DNA of 64,000 bases from Acidaminococcus sp. Its GTDB lineage: Bacteria > Bacillota > Negativicutes > Acidaminococcales > Acidaminococcaceae. The position numbers and the translations under genes were made by a program. The stretch lies in assembly GCA_022482815.1 (NCBI GenBank), contig JAKVOM010000001.1, positions 1,566,946-1,630,945 of the forward strand, read 5' to 3'. This document shows positions 1 through 8,514 of the stretch, one piece after another; position 1 is the stretch's first letter; each line of letters begins with the position of its first letter. A model generated the notes under the pieces. It ran no database searches, was not told the origin of the DNA, and saw only the letters and a program-made list of their open reading frames with translations.

Positions 1-5
1 GACGT

Positions 6-66
6 ACGTTTCTTTGTACGACTTCGGGGCCCCAACCCGGTCTTTCGCGTATCTGCGGCTGTCTTG
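6..66. repeat. Diverged direct repeat, copy 1
   Basis: This copy starts ACGTTTCTTTGTACGACTTC and matches 118-178 over about 60 bases with scattered substitutions. The first 20 bases or so are identical, and both copies continue with a CTTTCGCG-(T/C)ATCTG block. No open frame is associated. It may continue to the left outside the window. Confidence 0.6.
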
Positions 67-117
67 CAGCAGAGTTCGTTAGAAACAAATTAAAAAAGAG
101 GTATGAAATTAGGGTAC

Positions 118-178
118 ACGTTTCTTTGTACGACTTCGGGGGCTCCAAGCCTGCCTTTCGCGCATCTGGAGCTCTTTG
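118..178. repeat. Diverged direct repeat, copy 2
   Basis: Second copy of the repeat at 6-66, about 112 bases downstream. The shared core is TTTCTTTGTACGACTTCGGG, and the similarity decays towards the 3' side. Function unknown. Confidence 0.6.
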
Positions 179-420
179 ACGCACATATCTATAATGCAAT
201 GTATAAAAAGAGCTGAATAAGGAAACAAATTTTGCGGTTATGATAATGGAAATAAAAGAAGCTACCATTCTCCGCAAGCGGTTCCCCTTTCGATGCCGTG
301 CAGCGGCGTGAAGGAAGGTCCCAAGGTAGCCAAGGCTTCACCTTACCTTACAAATAAAAAGAAAAAATCAAAGCACCAGCCCTCTTGTTTTTCGTAAAAA
401 AATAAGAGGAGCGAACCGCA

Positions 421-452
421 GTGACTGTCGATTGCACTGCAATCGCGGTCAC
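421..452. other. Imperfect hairpin
   Basis: The arms GTGAC...CGATTGC and GCAATCG...GTCAC face each other around a 3-base loop with a small internal mismatch. No T-run follows, so it is not a standard terminator. It may belong to a small repeat or RNA element. Confidence 0.4.
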
Positions 453-715
453 GTCGCGGTGGGGGGTTACCCCGATAACAGGAAACCGAACACTGCTGCA
501 TTTCTCTGGCAACAGTATTCTGTAAAAGAGCATATTTTATATTTCTACCAATCTGCCGAAGGCCGGGCCAAAAGCCAAATGCTAAATGCGGTTTTGAGAA
601 AGCCGAAGGCCACTATCGGTTCTCGGCTTTCGGCTTCCTTTTTCCGCCATCTGCAGCTAACTGCTATCTGCGGCTAACTGCCTTGTTCTTTTCACTAGGC
701 ACCGGCCCTTCGCCA

Positions 716-724
716 TGCTATACT
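716..724 (+). promoter_or_regulatory. Extended -10 promoter, hydrolase gene
   Basis: TGC followed by TATACT (719-724) forms an extended -10, 31 bases before the ATG at 756. No clear -35 is seen at the standard distance. Confidence 0.45.
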
Positions 725-755
725 TAATACCAAAAGATTTTGGGAGGTTTTTGCA

Positions 756-1286
756 ATGAAAAACCGTTTGCTCATTGTGGTAGATATGCAGAACGATTTT
801 GTTGATGGCAGTCTGGGAACAAAGGAAGCTCAGGCCATCGTGCCGAAGGTGGTGGAATGCGTCAAAAATTTTGACGGGCGCATCTTTTTTACGCTCGATA
901 CACATGGTGAAAACTATTTGGAGACGCAGGAAGGAAAAAATCTTCCAGTGCCGCACTGCATCAAAGGAAGTGAGGGATGGGAACTCATTCCTCAGCTCGA
1001 AAAGCTGCAGCGAGAAAAACACTGTCCGGTTTATCTGAAAGAGACGTTCGGCTCATTTCAGTTGGCGGAAGACTTGAAAAATATGAATGATGAGCAGCCC
1101 ATTGATGAAATCGAGCTGATTGGATTGTGCACAGACATCTGTGTTGTTTCCAACGTTCTTCTAATTAAGGCCGCTTTGCCGCAGGTTCCTATTGTTGTTG
1201 ATAGTGCCTGCTGCGCCGGTGTAACGCCGGAAAGTCACAAGGCTGCCCTGGCTACGATGAAGAGCTGTCAGGTCAAAGTACTGTAA
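756..1286 (+). CDS. Isochorismatase-family cysteine hydrolase, nicotinamidase-like
   Basis: The 176-residue protein has the isochorismatase fold signature. The expected catalytic triad is visible: Asp10 in VVDMQNDF, Lys95, and Cys129 in LCTDICV. Asp48, His50 and His67 (PHCIKGSEGWEL) match the metal site and oxyanion region of nicotinamidases, so deamidation of nicotinamide to nicotinate for NAD salvage is the most likely reaction. Another amide-cleaving member of the superfamily cannot be excluded. A GGGAGG Shine-Dalgarno site supports the ATG. It stands alone, upstream of pta, which has its own promoter. Confidence 0.8.
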   Translation: MKNRLLIVVDMQNDFVDGSLGTKEAQAIVPKVVECVKNFDGRIFFTLDTHGENYLETQEGKNLPVPHCIKGSEGWELIPQLEKLQREKHCPVYLKETFGSFQLAEDLKNMNDEQPIDEIELIGLCTDICVVSNVLLIKAALPQVPIVVDSACCAGVTPESHKAALATMKSCQVKVL

Positions 1287-1363
1287 AGTATACGGTTGTT
1301 AAATACACAGAAAATTAGATATACGAAAAATTCCCGTAAAGGGGAGCAAGAAATTGTAAAAAG

Positions 1364-1372
1364 TGATATAAT
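1364..1372 (+). promoter_or_regulatory. Extended -10 promoter of pta
   Basis: TG-A-TATAAT forms a perfect extended -10 (TATAAT 1367-1372) about 60 bases before the pta start. The -35 region is poor, which extended -10 promoters tolerate. Confidence 0.6.
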
Positions 1373-1434
1373 GTGGACTTAGAAACAGGACGTCGTGTCC
1401 TGTACCCAATTTAAAGAAATAGGAGTGGTTAGGA

Positions 1435-2460
1435 ATGCCTTTTATCGATCATCTGAAATCCCGTGTAAAACCGATGCAGAAGAGAATCGTTCTGCCGGAA
1501 AATAACTCCGACAGAGCTCTGAAAGCAGCTGCTACCGTTGCTAGAGAAGGATTTGCCAAAATTATCCTGGTGGGTGACCCCAAGGAACTCGACAGAGATG
1601 CTAAGAGACTGGGTGTCTCCTTCGAAGGCATTCAGATCATTAACCCTGCTACTTATGAACGCATGGATGAACTGTGCGAATACTTTGCTAAACGCAGAGA
1701 AAAGAAGGGCATGACTAAGGAAAAAGCTCGCGAAATCATGCTGAAGGACACCACGTTCTTTGGTGCCGGCCTGGTTGCTATGGGCGATGCTGACGGCTGC
1801 GTTTCCGGTTCCATGAGAACTTCCGCAGACGTTATCAAAGCTGGTCTGCAGGTTATCGGCGTACGTCCCGGCAACAAGACTGTATGCTCCGGCTTCATTA
1901 TTCTGAGTAACACCAACCTCGGCGAAGGCGGCAAGCTCGTATTCGGCGACTGCGGCGTTATCATTGACCCGACTGCTGAACAGCTGGCTGATATTGCAGT
2001 AAGCTGCGCAAACCGTGCTCGCTACACCCTGGGCATCAAAGATGTCAAGGTTGCTCTGCTGTCCTATTCCACTAAGGGATCCGGTTCCGGCGAAGGCCCT
2101 GAAAAGGTTCAGGCTGCTACCGAAATCCTGAAGGAAAGAAACGTAGACTTTGCTTTCGACGGCGAACTGCAGGCAGATGCTGCTCTGGTTCCTGAAGTCG
2201 GCGAAAGAAAGGCTCCTGGTTCCAAAGTTGCCGGCCATGCTAACGTTCTCGTATTCCCGAACCTGGCTTCTGCCAACATCGGCTACAAGCTGGTTGAACG
2301 CTTCAGCGGCGCTACCTGCCTTGGTCCTCTGGTTCAGGGCCTGGCTAAACCGGTTCTTGACCTGTCCCGCGGCTGCTCCGCTAAGGATATCGTTGACGTA
2401 GTAGCTGTCTGCGCAAGCGATGCTATCTTCGCAGAAAACATGAAGAACACTGCAAAATAA
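1435..2460 (+). CDS. pta: Phosphate acetyltransferase
   Basis: The 341-residue protein matches short-form phosphotransacetylases along its whole length, from the N-terminal QKRIVLPE segment to the C-terminal region with VQGLAKPVLDLSRG. It interconverts acetyl-CoA plus phosphate with acetyl phosphate plus CoA, so in a fermenter it feeds ATP formation through acetate kinase. No ack gene lies next to it. An AGGAGTGG Shine-Dalgarno site precedes the ATG. Codon use is strongly biased (repeated GCT, CTG, GAA), as expected for a highly expressed metabolic gene. It is monocistronic, with its own promoter and a strong terminator. Confidence 0.95.
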   Translation: MPFIDHLKSRVKPMQKRIVLPENNSDRALKAAATVAREGFAKIILVGDPKELDRDAKRLGVSFEGIQIINPATYERMDELCEYFAKRREKKGMTKEKAREIMLKDTTFFGAGLVAMGDADGCVSGSMRTSADVIKAGLQVIGVRPGNKTVCSGFIILSNTNLGEGGKLVFGDCGVIIDPTAEQLADIAVSCANRARYTLGIKDVKVALLSYSTKGSGSGEGPEKVQAATEILKERNVDFAFDGELQADAALVPEVGERKAPGSKVAGHANVLVFPNLASANIGYKLVERFSGATCLGPLVQGLAKPVLDLSRGCSAKDIVDVVAVCASDAIFAENMKNTAK

Positions 2461-2473
2461 GCTTGTTTCTTCA

Positions 2474-2510
2474 AACTGCCTGGAATGATTTCATTCCGGG
2501 CAGTTTTTTT
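2474..2510 (+). terminator. Rho-independent terminator of pta
   Basis: A stem of about 15 base pairs (AACTGCCTGGAATGA against TCATTCCGGGCAGTT, one G-U pair) ends in a run of T, 14 bases after the pta stop. Confidence 0.9.
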
Positions 2511-2662
2511 ATATGCAGGAAAAAGTATAATGCTTTGAAGCTATGGCGCATATTTTGTAATGCTCCGCCGGCAGTTTATTACTTCCTCATTGAGGGGTGG
2601 TCCCAACCCGCATGTTTTCTACACTATTAAATTTATTAGTTTCTCATTAATTTCTTAATATA

Positions 2663-2691
2663 TTGTTTCATTCGTGCCACTTTCCTATAAT
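2663..2691 (+). promoter_or_regulatory. Promoter of the FMN split-barrel gene
   Basis: TTGTTT (2663-2668), a 17-base spacer and TATAAT (2686-2691) make a good sigma-70-type promoter 70 bases before the ATG at 2762. Confidence 0.75.
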
Positions 2692-2761
2692 GAGTGCGTA
2701 AGAAAGAACGGTAATGGATACCGCTCGGTTATGATTGCATGTATGATCAGGAGGGACTAAA

Positions 2762-3157
2762 ATGCTGAATGAAAAGGTTATCAATTTACTGAAAGAGAGC
2801 ATGTGGGATCTTGCTACCTGCGCTGATGGCGAACCGAACGTGGTTCCTGTTGCCTTTAAGGATGTAACTGACGATGGTAAACTGGTAGTAGGGGATGTTT
2901 TCCTGCAAACGACCCTGGCAAACATTAAAGCCAATAACGGACGAATCGCTATTTCCGCATATAACCCGAAGACCTTTGAAGGCTATCAGATCAAAGGCAA
3001 GGCAGAATACGTGACGGAAGGCGACCTTGTGAATACCTTCAAGAAAATGGTAGAAGATATGTTTAAAGGTGCCGCTACCGCGAAAGGCGCTCTTATCATC
3101 ACACCGGAAAGAGTCATCGTGACCACGCCGGGCGCTGACAACAAGAAAGAACTCTGA
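2762..3157 (+). CDS. Pyridoxamine 5'-phosphate oxidase-family flavin-binding protein
   Basis: The 131-residue protein has the small split-barrel layout of PPOX-class flavoproteins: an N-terminal helix, then strands with TCADGEPNVVPVAF and the KGKAEYVTEGD segment typical of the family. Members bind FMN or F420 and reduce diverse substrates, so the substrate cannot be told from sequence. A GGAGGG Shine-Dalgarno site is well placed. The HxlR regulator follows 66 bases downstream. HxlR proteins often control adjacent redox enzymes, so the two may form a regulated pair. Confidence 0.75.
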   Translation: MLNEKVINLLKESMWDLATCADGEPNVVPVAFKDVTDDGKLVVGDVFLQTTLANIKANNGRIAISAYNPKTFEGYQIKGKAEYVTEGDLVNTFKKMVEDMFKGAATAKGALIITPERVIVTTPGADNKKEL

Positions 3158-3223
3158 TTGACTGCCTGCTGCTTTTCAAGTACGGCTCTTTTGAGTACAA
3201 TAGGGGAGAAAGGAGGACGGTTC

Positions 3224-3598
3224 ATGTATCACAAGAAACTGGAAGCAGATATTCGCTGCCCTCTGGAATACGGGCTTGAAATTTTCGGCGGAAAATGGAA
3301 ATCCCGCATAATATGCGTACTGGCGGCGCAGAAAACGCTCCGCTACAGCGGTATTCGCAAGGAAATGTGCAATATTACTGACGCCGTCCTGGCTGCCACC
3401 CTGAAGGAACTTATCACAAGCGGCATGGTGGAACGGCATAGTTATGATGAAATCCCGCCCCGCGTGGAATATTCGCTGACGGAGAAAGGAAAGTCCGTAG
3501 TCCCGATTTTGCAGAGCATCTGCCGCTGGGCCGGAATTTTCTATAAAGATGACAGCGAATGTGTCATGACGCAGTGCCAAAAATGTGATTACAGGTAA
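3224..3598 (+). CDS. HxlR-family winged-helix transcriptional regulator
   Basis: The 124-residue protein carries the full HxlR/MarR-like pattern: CPLEYGLEIFGGKW at the N-terminus, the LKELITSGMVER recognition region and the PPRVEYSLTEKG wing. I start it at ATG 3224 because AAAGGAGG sits just upstream; a longer TTG-started frame from 3158 has no ribosome binding site. The tail has clustered cysteines (CVMTQCQKC) that could sense redox state or bind metal. A weak promoter (TTTTCA, 17 bases, TACAAT at 3196-3201) lies directly in front. An IS1182 element begins 1 base after its stop. Confidence 0.88.
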   Translation: MYHKKLEADIRCPLEYGLEIFGGKWKSRIICVLAAQKTLRYSGIRKEMCNITDAVLAATLKELITSGMVERHSYDEIPPRVEYSLTEKGKSVVPILQSICRWAGIFYKDDSECVMTQCQKCDYR

Positions 3599-3661
3599 AC
3601 TTATAAAAAGGGGCTGTCGCATTTTGCGACGGCCCCTTTTGTATCAAAAACAAGGTAAAAG

Positions 3662-3696
3662 CAAGGCGCGGCCTCATTGAATGAGACCGCGCCTTG
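3662..3696 (+). terminator. Hairpin between the IS left end and the transposase
   Basis: A 16-base-pair stem with one mismatch (CAAGGCGCGG...CCGCGCCTTG) stands 15 bases before the transposase ATG. Together with the hairpin at 3610-3636 it probably limits transcription entering from outside, a common way to keep transposase expression low. There is no good T-run. Confidence 0.55.
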
Positions 3697-3711
3697 GTGT
3701 AGAATTTAAAT

Positions 3712-5340
3712 ATGCCAAAAAACAAACCTACACAAAAGGATTATACAAAAATTGGCAGTTCTTATCAACTTTTTCTTCCTCTAAATTTTGAAGTACAAAT
3801 CCCTAATGACGATCCTGTTCGCTTGGTGCGTGCCATGGTAGAAGGGATGGATGTAAAGGCATTGTATGACACGTATTCTCATGTCGAGAATAAATTAACG
3901 TCACCAATTCAGCTGCTGGAGATCGTCATTTATGCATGTATGGAAGGAATTCGTGGTTCGCGTAAGATAGAGCAATCCTGTAAAAGAGACACTCATTTCA
4001 TGTTCCTCTTAGATGGGAAAAAAGCTCCGGATAATGCAACCATTGCAAGATTTTGTTCCCTCCATCTAAAACCATGTATCAAGGAGCTCATGATTCAGAT
4101 GGATAAATGGCTGCTGGCTCGCGGTTTCATCACGCTGGATAGCCTGTTCATCGATGGGACAAAAATTGAATCTGTGGCAAACAAATACAAATTTGTTTGG
4201 AAAAACAGAGTCTTAGGCAGCCAGAACAAACTCATAGAGAAACTGGAGCAACTGGTTCCCGAAATCGAGGAACGTTTCGGAATCAAGGTCTGTTACGGAA
4301 ACACTTTCCACATCCGTCATTTAAAGAAGCTCCTAAAAAAACTGCTTGTCATAAAGCGGGCTGAAGGGATCGAGTTTGTTCACGGATGTGGGAAAAGAAA
4401 GACCATTCTACAGAAGTACTATGAGATTTTAGCTAACTATCTCAAACGGCTTAAGGTGTATACGAAGCAGCTTCACATCTGTGGGGAACGGAACAGCTTT
4501 GCCAAAACAGACCCGGATGCTACCTTTATGAGGATGAAAGAAGACGCCATGCTTAATGGCGCCTTAAAGCCGGGATACAATGTCCAATATGCCAACAATT
4601 CCGGTTTTACCTTGTTTGCAGATGTGAGTGCACATCCAACAGATATGCGGACACTCATTCCTTTTCTTGAAGGATTTGAAGCCCACTTCGGTCAGAAATT
4701 TGCAAACATTGTAGCCGATGCAGGCTATGAAAGCGAAGAGAACTTGGTCTGGCTGAAGAAGAATCAGTATACTTCATATATCAAGCCTAACAATTATGAA
4801 AGAAGCAAGAGGAAAAAGTATAAGAACGACATCGGCAAAGCAGAAAACATGACATATTTGCCTGATCAAGACATGTATATCTGTAAAGGTAGGAGACTGC
4901 TGAAAGTCAGTAAAGTAACCCAGGTAAAGAACCGGTCAGGATATGTGTCAGAGAAAACATATTACGAATGTAAGGACTGCAGCGGTTGTCCCTACAAGGA
5001 ACAGTGCATCCATGGGAACAATTGCAGGACACCCATGGAGAAAAGAAACAAGAAATTAGTGGTCTCGAAGAATTTTGCTGCATTGAGGGCAGAATCCCTG
5101 AAGAACATTACTTCCGAATATGGTAAGGAACTGAGGATGAACCGCAGTATACAGGCAGAAGGAGCCTTTGCGGATCTCAAGGATTCATTAAACGTCAGAA
5201 GACTAGAAACCCGAGGCAAAGGAAATGCCCTGGTAACAGTGGGAATATGTGCCATGGCACGGAATGTCCTGAAGGTCCATCACAAAGTTCAAGACGGCAA
5301 AGAGGATTTGCACTTATATCCGCTGAAAAAAGAGGCCTAA
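3712..5340 (+). CDS. IS1182-family transposase
   Basis: The 542-residue protein has an N-terminal DUF772-type domain (about 30-130) and a C-terminal DDE transposase domain. Candidate catalytic acids are Asp148 (FIDGTKIES), Asp336 (VADAGYESEENL) and Glu483 (SIQAEGAFADLK). A cysteine cluster (C420, C423, C426, C432) in YECKDCSGCPYKEQC is the zinc-ribbon-like motif usual for this family. The gene is intact and starts at ATG 3712 with a weak ribosome binding site, consistent with low expression. It catalyses movement of the surrounding element. Confidence 0.93.
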   Translation: MPKNKPTQKDYTKIGSSYQLFLPLNFEVQIPNDDPVRLVRAMVEGMDVKALYDTYSHVENKLTSPIQLLEIVIYACMEGIRGSRKIEQSCKRDTHFMFLLDGKKAPDNATIARFCSLHLKPCIKELMIQMDKWLLARGFITLDSLFIDGTKIESVANKYKFVWKNRVLGSQNKLIEKLEQLVPEIEERFGIKVCYGNTFHIRHLKKLLKKLLVIKRAEGIEFVHGCGKRKTILQKYYEILANYLKRLKVYTKQLHICGERNSFAKTDPDATFMRMKEDAMLNGALKPGYNVQYANNSGFTLFADVSAHPTDMRTLIPFLEGFEAHFGQKFANIVADAGYESEENLVWLKKNQYTSYIKPNNYERSKRKKYKNDIGKAENMTYLPDQDMYICKGRRLLKVSKVTQVKNRSGYVSEKTYYECKDCSGCPYKEQCIHGNNCRTPMEKRNKKLVVSKNFAALRAESLKNITSEYGKELRMNRSIQAEGAFADLKDSLNVRRLETRGKGNALVTVGICAMARNVLKVHHKVQDGKEDLHLYPLKKEA

Positions 5341-5352
5341 AAGATACAAAAA

Positions 5353-5406
5353 GAGCGCACGAAAAAAAGCAACTTAGAGTTGCTTAATTTCGTGCGCCCT
5401 TTTTTC
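5353..5406 (+). terminator. Terminator of the transposase gene
   Basis: A long hairpin (GCGCACGAAA arm against TTTCGTGCGC, with an inner AAGCAACT/AGTTGCTT stem) ends in CCCTTTTTT, 12 bases after the transposase stop. Confidence 0.85.
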
Positions 5407-5637
5407 ATCTCAAAACATATTCAACTAAAAAGTAAGGCAATTTGGGGTCTTTAGCAAGTTATTTCAGGGATTAAAAATCGGTCACTTGCGACAGCCCCTT
5501 TTTATAAGACGCGGGCCGCGGGCCGCAGGTCAACCGGGTATGAGGCTGTGAAATAATAAAAAGTGCTTTTGGCTTATGGCATTTAGCCACGTCTGCGACA
5601 GTGTGTTAAAGCTTTTGATTCAAGTGAAATATAATAT

Positions 5638-5677
5638 AAAACCTGAAATTTAGCAGTTAATCTAAATTTCAGGTTTT
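5638..5677. terminator. Perfect 16-bp inverted repeat
   Basis: AAAACCTGAAATTTAG (5638-5653) faces its exact complement (5662-5677) across 8 bases and is followed by a T-rich stretch. It is compatible with a bidirectional terminator, although no neighbouring gene obviously needs one. It may be left from DNA interrupted by the IS element. Confidence 0.55.
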
Positions 5678-5764
5678 ATTTTTATAAGTTCAAAGAAAAA
5701 TACCTTGGTTATTTTTCTTCTACGGGCGGGATGCGGACGGCAGGCTGCGGAAAGCGGAAAAAAA

Positions 5765-5807
5765 GGCTGTGAAATAGTGCACATGCATTGTTTCACAGTC
5801 TTTTTTT
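5765..5807 (+). terminator. Terminator-like hairpin of the GGCTGTGAAA family
   Basis: GGCTGTGAAA (5765-5774) pairs with TTTCACAGTC (5791-5800), followed by seven T. The same stem sequence recurs in other terminators of this window. Confidence 0.7.
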
Positions 5808-5820
5808 ATAATTATTAAAA

Positions 5821-5856
5821 TTTGTAATCATTCGTAAATAATAAGTAAATTACAAA
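5821..5856. promoter_or_regulatory. Candidate operator of the phosphonate operon
   Basis: TTTGTAAT (5821-5828) and ATTACAAA (5849-5856) form a perfect 8-base inverted repeat with a 20-base spacer, about 110 bases before the first phosphonate gene. No regulator gene is adjacent, so its binding partner is unknown. Confidence 0.35.
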
Positions 5857-5963
5857 ACCTTTACTGCTTTTTTGAATCCTTTTTACATGGTTTCAGTACA
5901 CTGTAGCCGATTTAATAAGCATCGCTTTTCATAGTCTCACGTAATTGAAAGGAGAGGTTTTAC

Positions 5964-6704
5964 GTGCTTGAGCTGCAGCATATTGTAAAAAAATACGATG
6001 AAAAAGTGATTTTAAACGATATTTCCCTTGTCATTAAGGATGGGGAAATTATTTCTATTTTAGGACCTTCCGGCGGAGGCAAGACGACGCTGCTGAACTG
6101 TATTCTCGGCATTACCCCTTTGACTGGCGGAAAAATTATCTGCGATGGCAAGGATGTCAGTACGGTGCCGATGAAGAAAAGGGGCTTCAACATCGTATTC
6201 CAGGATTATGCCCTCTTTCCGAATCTGACGGCGTATGAAAATATCGTGTACGGACTGCGTAACTATCCGAATATTTCCTCTAAGGAAGAAGTTAAAAACT
6301 TGATTATCCTGCTGGACCTGCAGGACCACCTGAATCAATATCCCGACCAGCTTTCGGGCGGCCAGAAACAGCGTGTGGCCCTTGCCAGAACGCTGGTAAT
6401 GAAACCGAAGATCCTGCTTCTTGATGAGCCGCTCAGCGCGCTTGACGGGGTCATCAAGGAATCAATCAAGGCAAAAATCCGGCAGATTGCTGACCAGTAC
6501 CATCTGACAACCATTATCGTCACGCACGATCCGGAGGAAGCTTTGACGATGTCTGACCGGGTGCTTATCCTGAATCAGGGAAAAATCGCCCGTTTCGCGA
6601 CGCCGAGTGAAATTATTCACCAGCCGGGGAATGAGTTTGTTAAGAGATTTATTCTTTCCCAGCTTGAAATCAAACGCGGCAATATTGTACGTCTTTTCGC
6701 CTAA
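5964..6704 (+). CDS. phnT: ABC transporter ATPase, 2-aminoethylphosphonate type
   Basis: The 246-residue ATPase has Walker A GPSGGGKTT, signature LSGGQKQRVALAR, Walker B ILLLDEPLSALD and the switch histidine in VTHD. It starts with GTG after GGAGAGG. It heads a five-gene operon with a fused permease, a binding lipoprotein, PhnW and PhnX, so it should energise import of 2-aminoethylphosphonate. The class matches the putative PhnS2-T2-U2 type of transporter rather than the Salmonella PhnSTUV type, because the permease is fused. The substrate rests on the neighbouring catabolic genes, not on the ATPase itself. Confidence 0.85.
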   Translation: MLELQHIVKKYDEKVILNDISLVIKDGEIISILGPSGGGKTTLLNCILGITPLTGGKIICDGKDVSTVPMKKRGFNIVFQDYALFPNLTAYENIVYGLRNYPNISSKEEVKNLIILLDLQDHLNQYPDQLSGGQKQRVALARTLVMKPKILLLDEPLSALDGVIKESIKAKIRQIADQYHLTTIIVTHDPEEALTMSDRVLILNQGKIARFATPSEIIHQPGNEFVKRFILSQLEIKRGNIVRLFA

Positions 6705-6724
6705 GATAGTCAGGAAGGTGCTTC

Positions 6725-8455
6725 ATGGAACAGGGAAATTCAGAGTTAAAAATACTTTTCGGTATTGTTTGTTTTGTATTTGCTGCGGCGGTATTGCTGC
6801 CCGTTGTCATCTTGTTCAGCCGTTCTTTTATGGAAGCAGGCGGGGGATTGGGCCTGGCCAACTATGCCGCTATCCTGCATGATGCTAAGTTTATGACGGC
6901 ACTGCGCCACAGCTTTACTGTTTCCGGGCTGGATGCCCTGATTACAGTCATTCTTGCATTTTTCCTCGCTTATGGATTTTATTTTACGAAATTGCCGGGG
7001 AAGTTTAAGAAAACGGCACAGCTTTTCATTATGCTGCCAATGTTCCTGCCGACGCTGACTTACGGGTTCGCCGTGATTTATTCACTGGGCAAGCAGGGAC
7101 TGATTACGCGGCTCCTCGGGCATACACTTTTTCCGATTTATGGATTCTGGGGGCTGCTCATCGCGTACATTGTTTACACACTGCCGCCGGCATTCATCCT
7201 GATTTATACAGCCTTCGCCTATGTCGACAAGCATTTTATTGTAGTTTCGGAACTCATGGGTGATCACTGGTTTCGGTCGTTTTATACGACAGCAGTGCGT
7301 CCCATGATTGGTACGATTACGTGTGCTTTTATACTGTCCTTCTTCCTTTCCTTTACCGACTTTGGGATTCCGGCGTCTATTGGCGGCAAGTATGATGTCG
7401 TGGCAACACAGCTTTATCTTGTCATGATGGGCTCTGTACCGGATTTTCGTTCCGGTTCGGCTATTGCCATGATTATGCTTATTCCTTCCATTGCCGCGCT
7501 TGCCATGATGCGGTTTGCAGAGCGGTTCAATTTCCATTACAGCAAGATCAGCACTTTTGAACCGCTGGAAAACAAGACACGCGATGGAATCTTTGCCTGC
7601 CTCTATATAGGCGTCATGCTGCTCATTGTTTCACTCTTCGCGATTATGTTCATTGTGCCGTTTATCAAAAGCTGGCCGTACCAGATTGAATTCACGCTGG
7701 ATACGCTGCGCCACGTCCTGGGTGATCAGTCGGTTCGTACAGTTTACATGAACTCCGTCATGGTAGCCGTCGCAACGGCTGTATGTGCTGCAGTGCTCGC
7801 CTACATGGGAGCGCTCGTTAACACGCGCTCGCATCTGCCTGCCATTTGCAAAATACTGATGGATGCCTGTGCGGCAGTCACGAATACGATTCCGGGCATG
7901 GTACTCGGTATCGCTTATCTGTTCACTTTTCGCGGCACACCTATCCAAAACACCTTTTTCATCATTATTATGCTGAACTCGGTACGCGGTTTCACGACGC
8001 CGTACATGATGATCCAGTCCTCACTTTCCAAGATAAATCCATCCTGGGAGACAACCGGGGCATTGATGGGAGATTCCTGGCGGAAGACCATTTGCCGTAT
8101 CGTAATACCGAATACGCTGCCGACAATTTTTCAGATGCTGGGTTATATCTTCGTCCAGGCCATGGTGACCATCAGTGCTATCATCTTCGTCACGGGGGCT
8201 CACACGATGGTCATGACGACCAAGATTACGCAGGCACAGTACTTTGAAAAATATGATGAAGTCTTCGTTCTGTCGCTGCTCATTTTCCTTACCAACTGTG
8301 TGGGTAAGAACCTGCTGGACTGGCTTTCCAAAAAGGAAACGCTCTTCCGGCTGAAGATGAAGTGGCATGCCCTGAGAGGGCGCCGCGGAGTCGATATCGG
8401 CTCTGTGGTTGGTTCCGGTCAAGGTTCGGCGATGCCGACTGAATATAAATCCTGA
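6725..8455 (+). CDS. phnU: Fused ABC permease, 2-aminoethylphosphonate type
   Basis: The 576-residue membrane protein contains two binding-protein-dependent permease units in tandem. The first (about 1-270) carries a SELMGDHWFRSFYTTAVRP coupling loop. The second (about 290-550) carries TGALMGDSWRKTICRIVIP. Both match the EAA motif that contacts the ATPase. About twelve membrane segments are expected. Most transporters of this type use two permease subunits; this fusion is characteristic of the PhnU2-type 2-aminoethylphosphonate systems. The start at ATG 6725 lies 20 bases after phnT behind a GGAAGGTG site. Confidence 0.85.
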   Translation: MEQGNSELKILFGIVCFVFAAAVLLPVVILFSRSFMEAGGGLGLANYAAILHDAKFMTALRHSFTVSGLDALITVILAFFLAYGFYFTKLPGKFKKTAQLFIMLPMFLPTLTYGFAVIYSLGKQGLITRLLGHTLFPIYGFWGLLIAYIVYTLPPAFILIYTAFAYVDKHFIVVSELMGDHWFRSFYTTAVRPMIGTITCAFILSFFLSFTDFGIPASIGGKYDVVATQLYLVMMGSVPDFRSGSAIAMIMLIPSIAALAMMRFAERFNFHYSKISTFEPLENKTRDGIFACLYIGVMLLIVSLFAIMFIVPFIKSWPYQIEFTLDTLRHVLGDQSVRTVYMNSVMVAVATAVCAAVLAYMGALVNTRSHLPAICKILMDACAAVTNTIPGMVLGIAYLFTFRGTPIQNTFFIIIMLNSVRGFTTPYMMIQSSLSKINPSWETTGALMGDSWRKTICRIVIPNTLPTIFQMLGYIFVQAMVTISAIIFVTGAHTMVMTTKITQAQYFEKYDEVFVLSLLIFLTNCVGKNLLDWLSKKETLFRLKMKWHALRGRRGVDIGSVVGSGQGSAMPTEYKS

Positions 8456-8514
8456 GGGAATAGGTTCGTGCAGCCGTGCATACTATTCCATCCAACAATT
8501 GAGGAGGTATTCTG

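Larger units (their letters stand above)
1..715. other. Gene-poor left end of the window
   Basis: I see no convincing gene here. Two short open frames on opposite strands between about 348 and 677 lack ribosome binding sites and overlap hairpins and repeats. The stretch holds a diverged direct repeat (6-66 and 118-178), a hairpin at 421-452, and near 541-690 a degenerate module (a CTGCCGAAGGC-like string, then several CTAACTGC/ATCTGCGGC strings) that recurs elsewhere in the window, for example at 18961-19015. Confidence 0.6.
3600..5508 (+). mobile_element. Complete IS1182-family insertion sequence
   Basis: A perfect 22-base inverted repeat bounds the element: 3600-3621 and 5487-5508, core GGGGCTGTCGCA. 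The outermost part contains TTATAA (3601-3606 and 5502-5507). Because TTATAA is its own reverse complement, it could be a duplicated target site rather than part of the repeat. In that case the true ends start at AAAGGGGC. The element holds one transposase gene, a hairpin before it and a terminator after it. The reading frame and both ends are intact, so it may still be active. Confidence 0.85.
5509..5963. other. Intergenic region before the phosphonate operon
   Basis: There is no gene in about 455 bases. It holds a short GCGGGCC tandem (5511-5530), a lone half of the GAGGCTGTG motif (5542), a perfect inverted repeat (5638-5677), a degenerate GCGG-rich module (5720-5757) resembling 11479-11513, a terminator-like hairpin (5765-5807) and a palindromic candidate operator (5821-5856). 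Confidence 0.6.

Noticed and set aside
348..677. Two overlapping small open frames on opposite strands (61 and 81 codons)
   Set aside because: No ribosome binding site, no recognisable protein pattern, and they cross hairpins and dispersed repeat modules.
3158..3223. Earlier TTG start for the HxlR regulator
   Set aside because: No ribosome binding site. The family start and AAAGGAGG point to ATG 3224.
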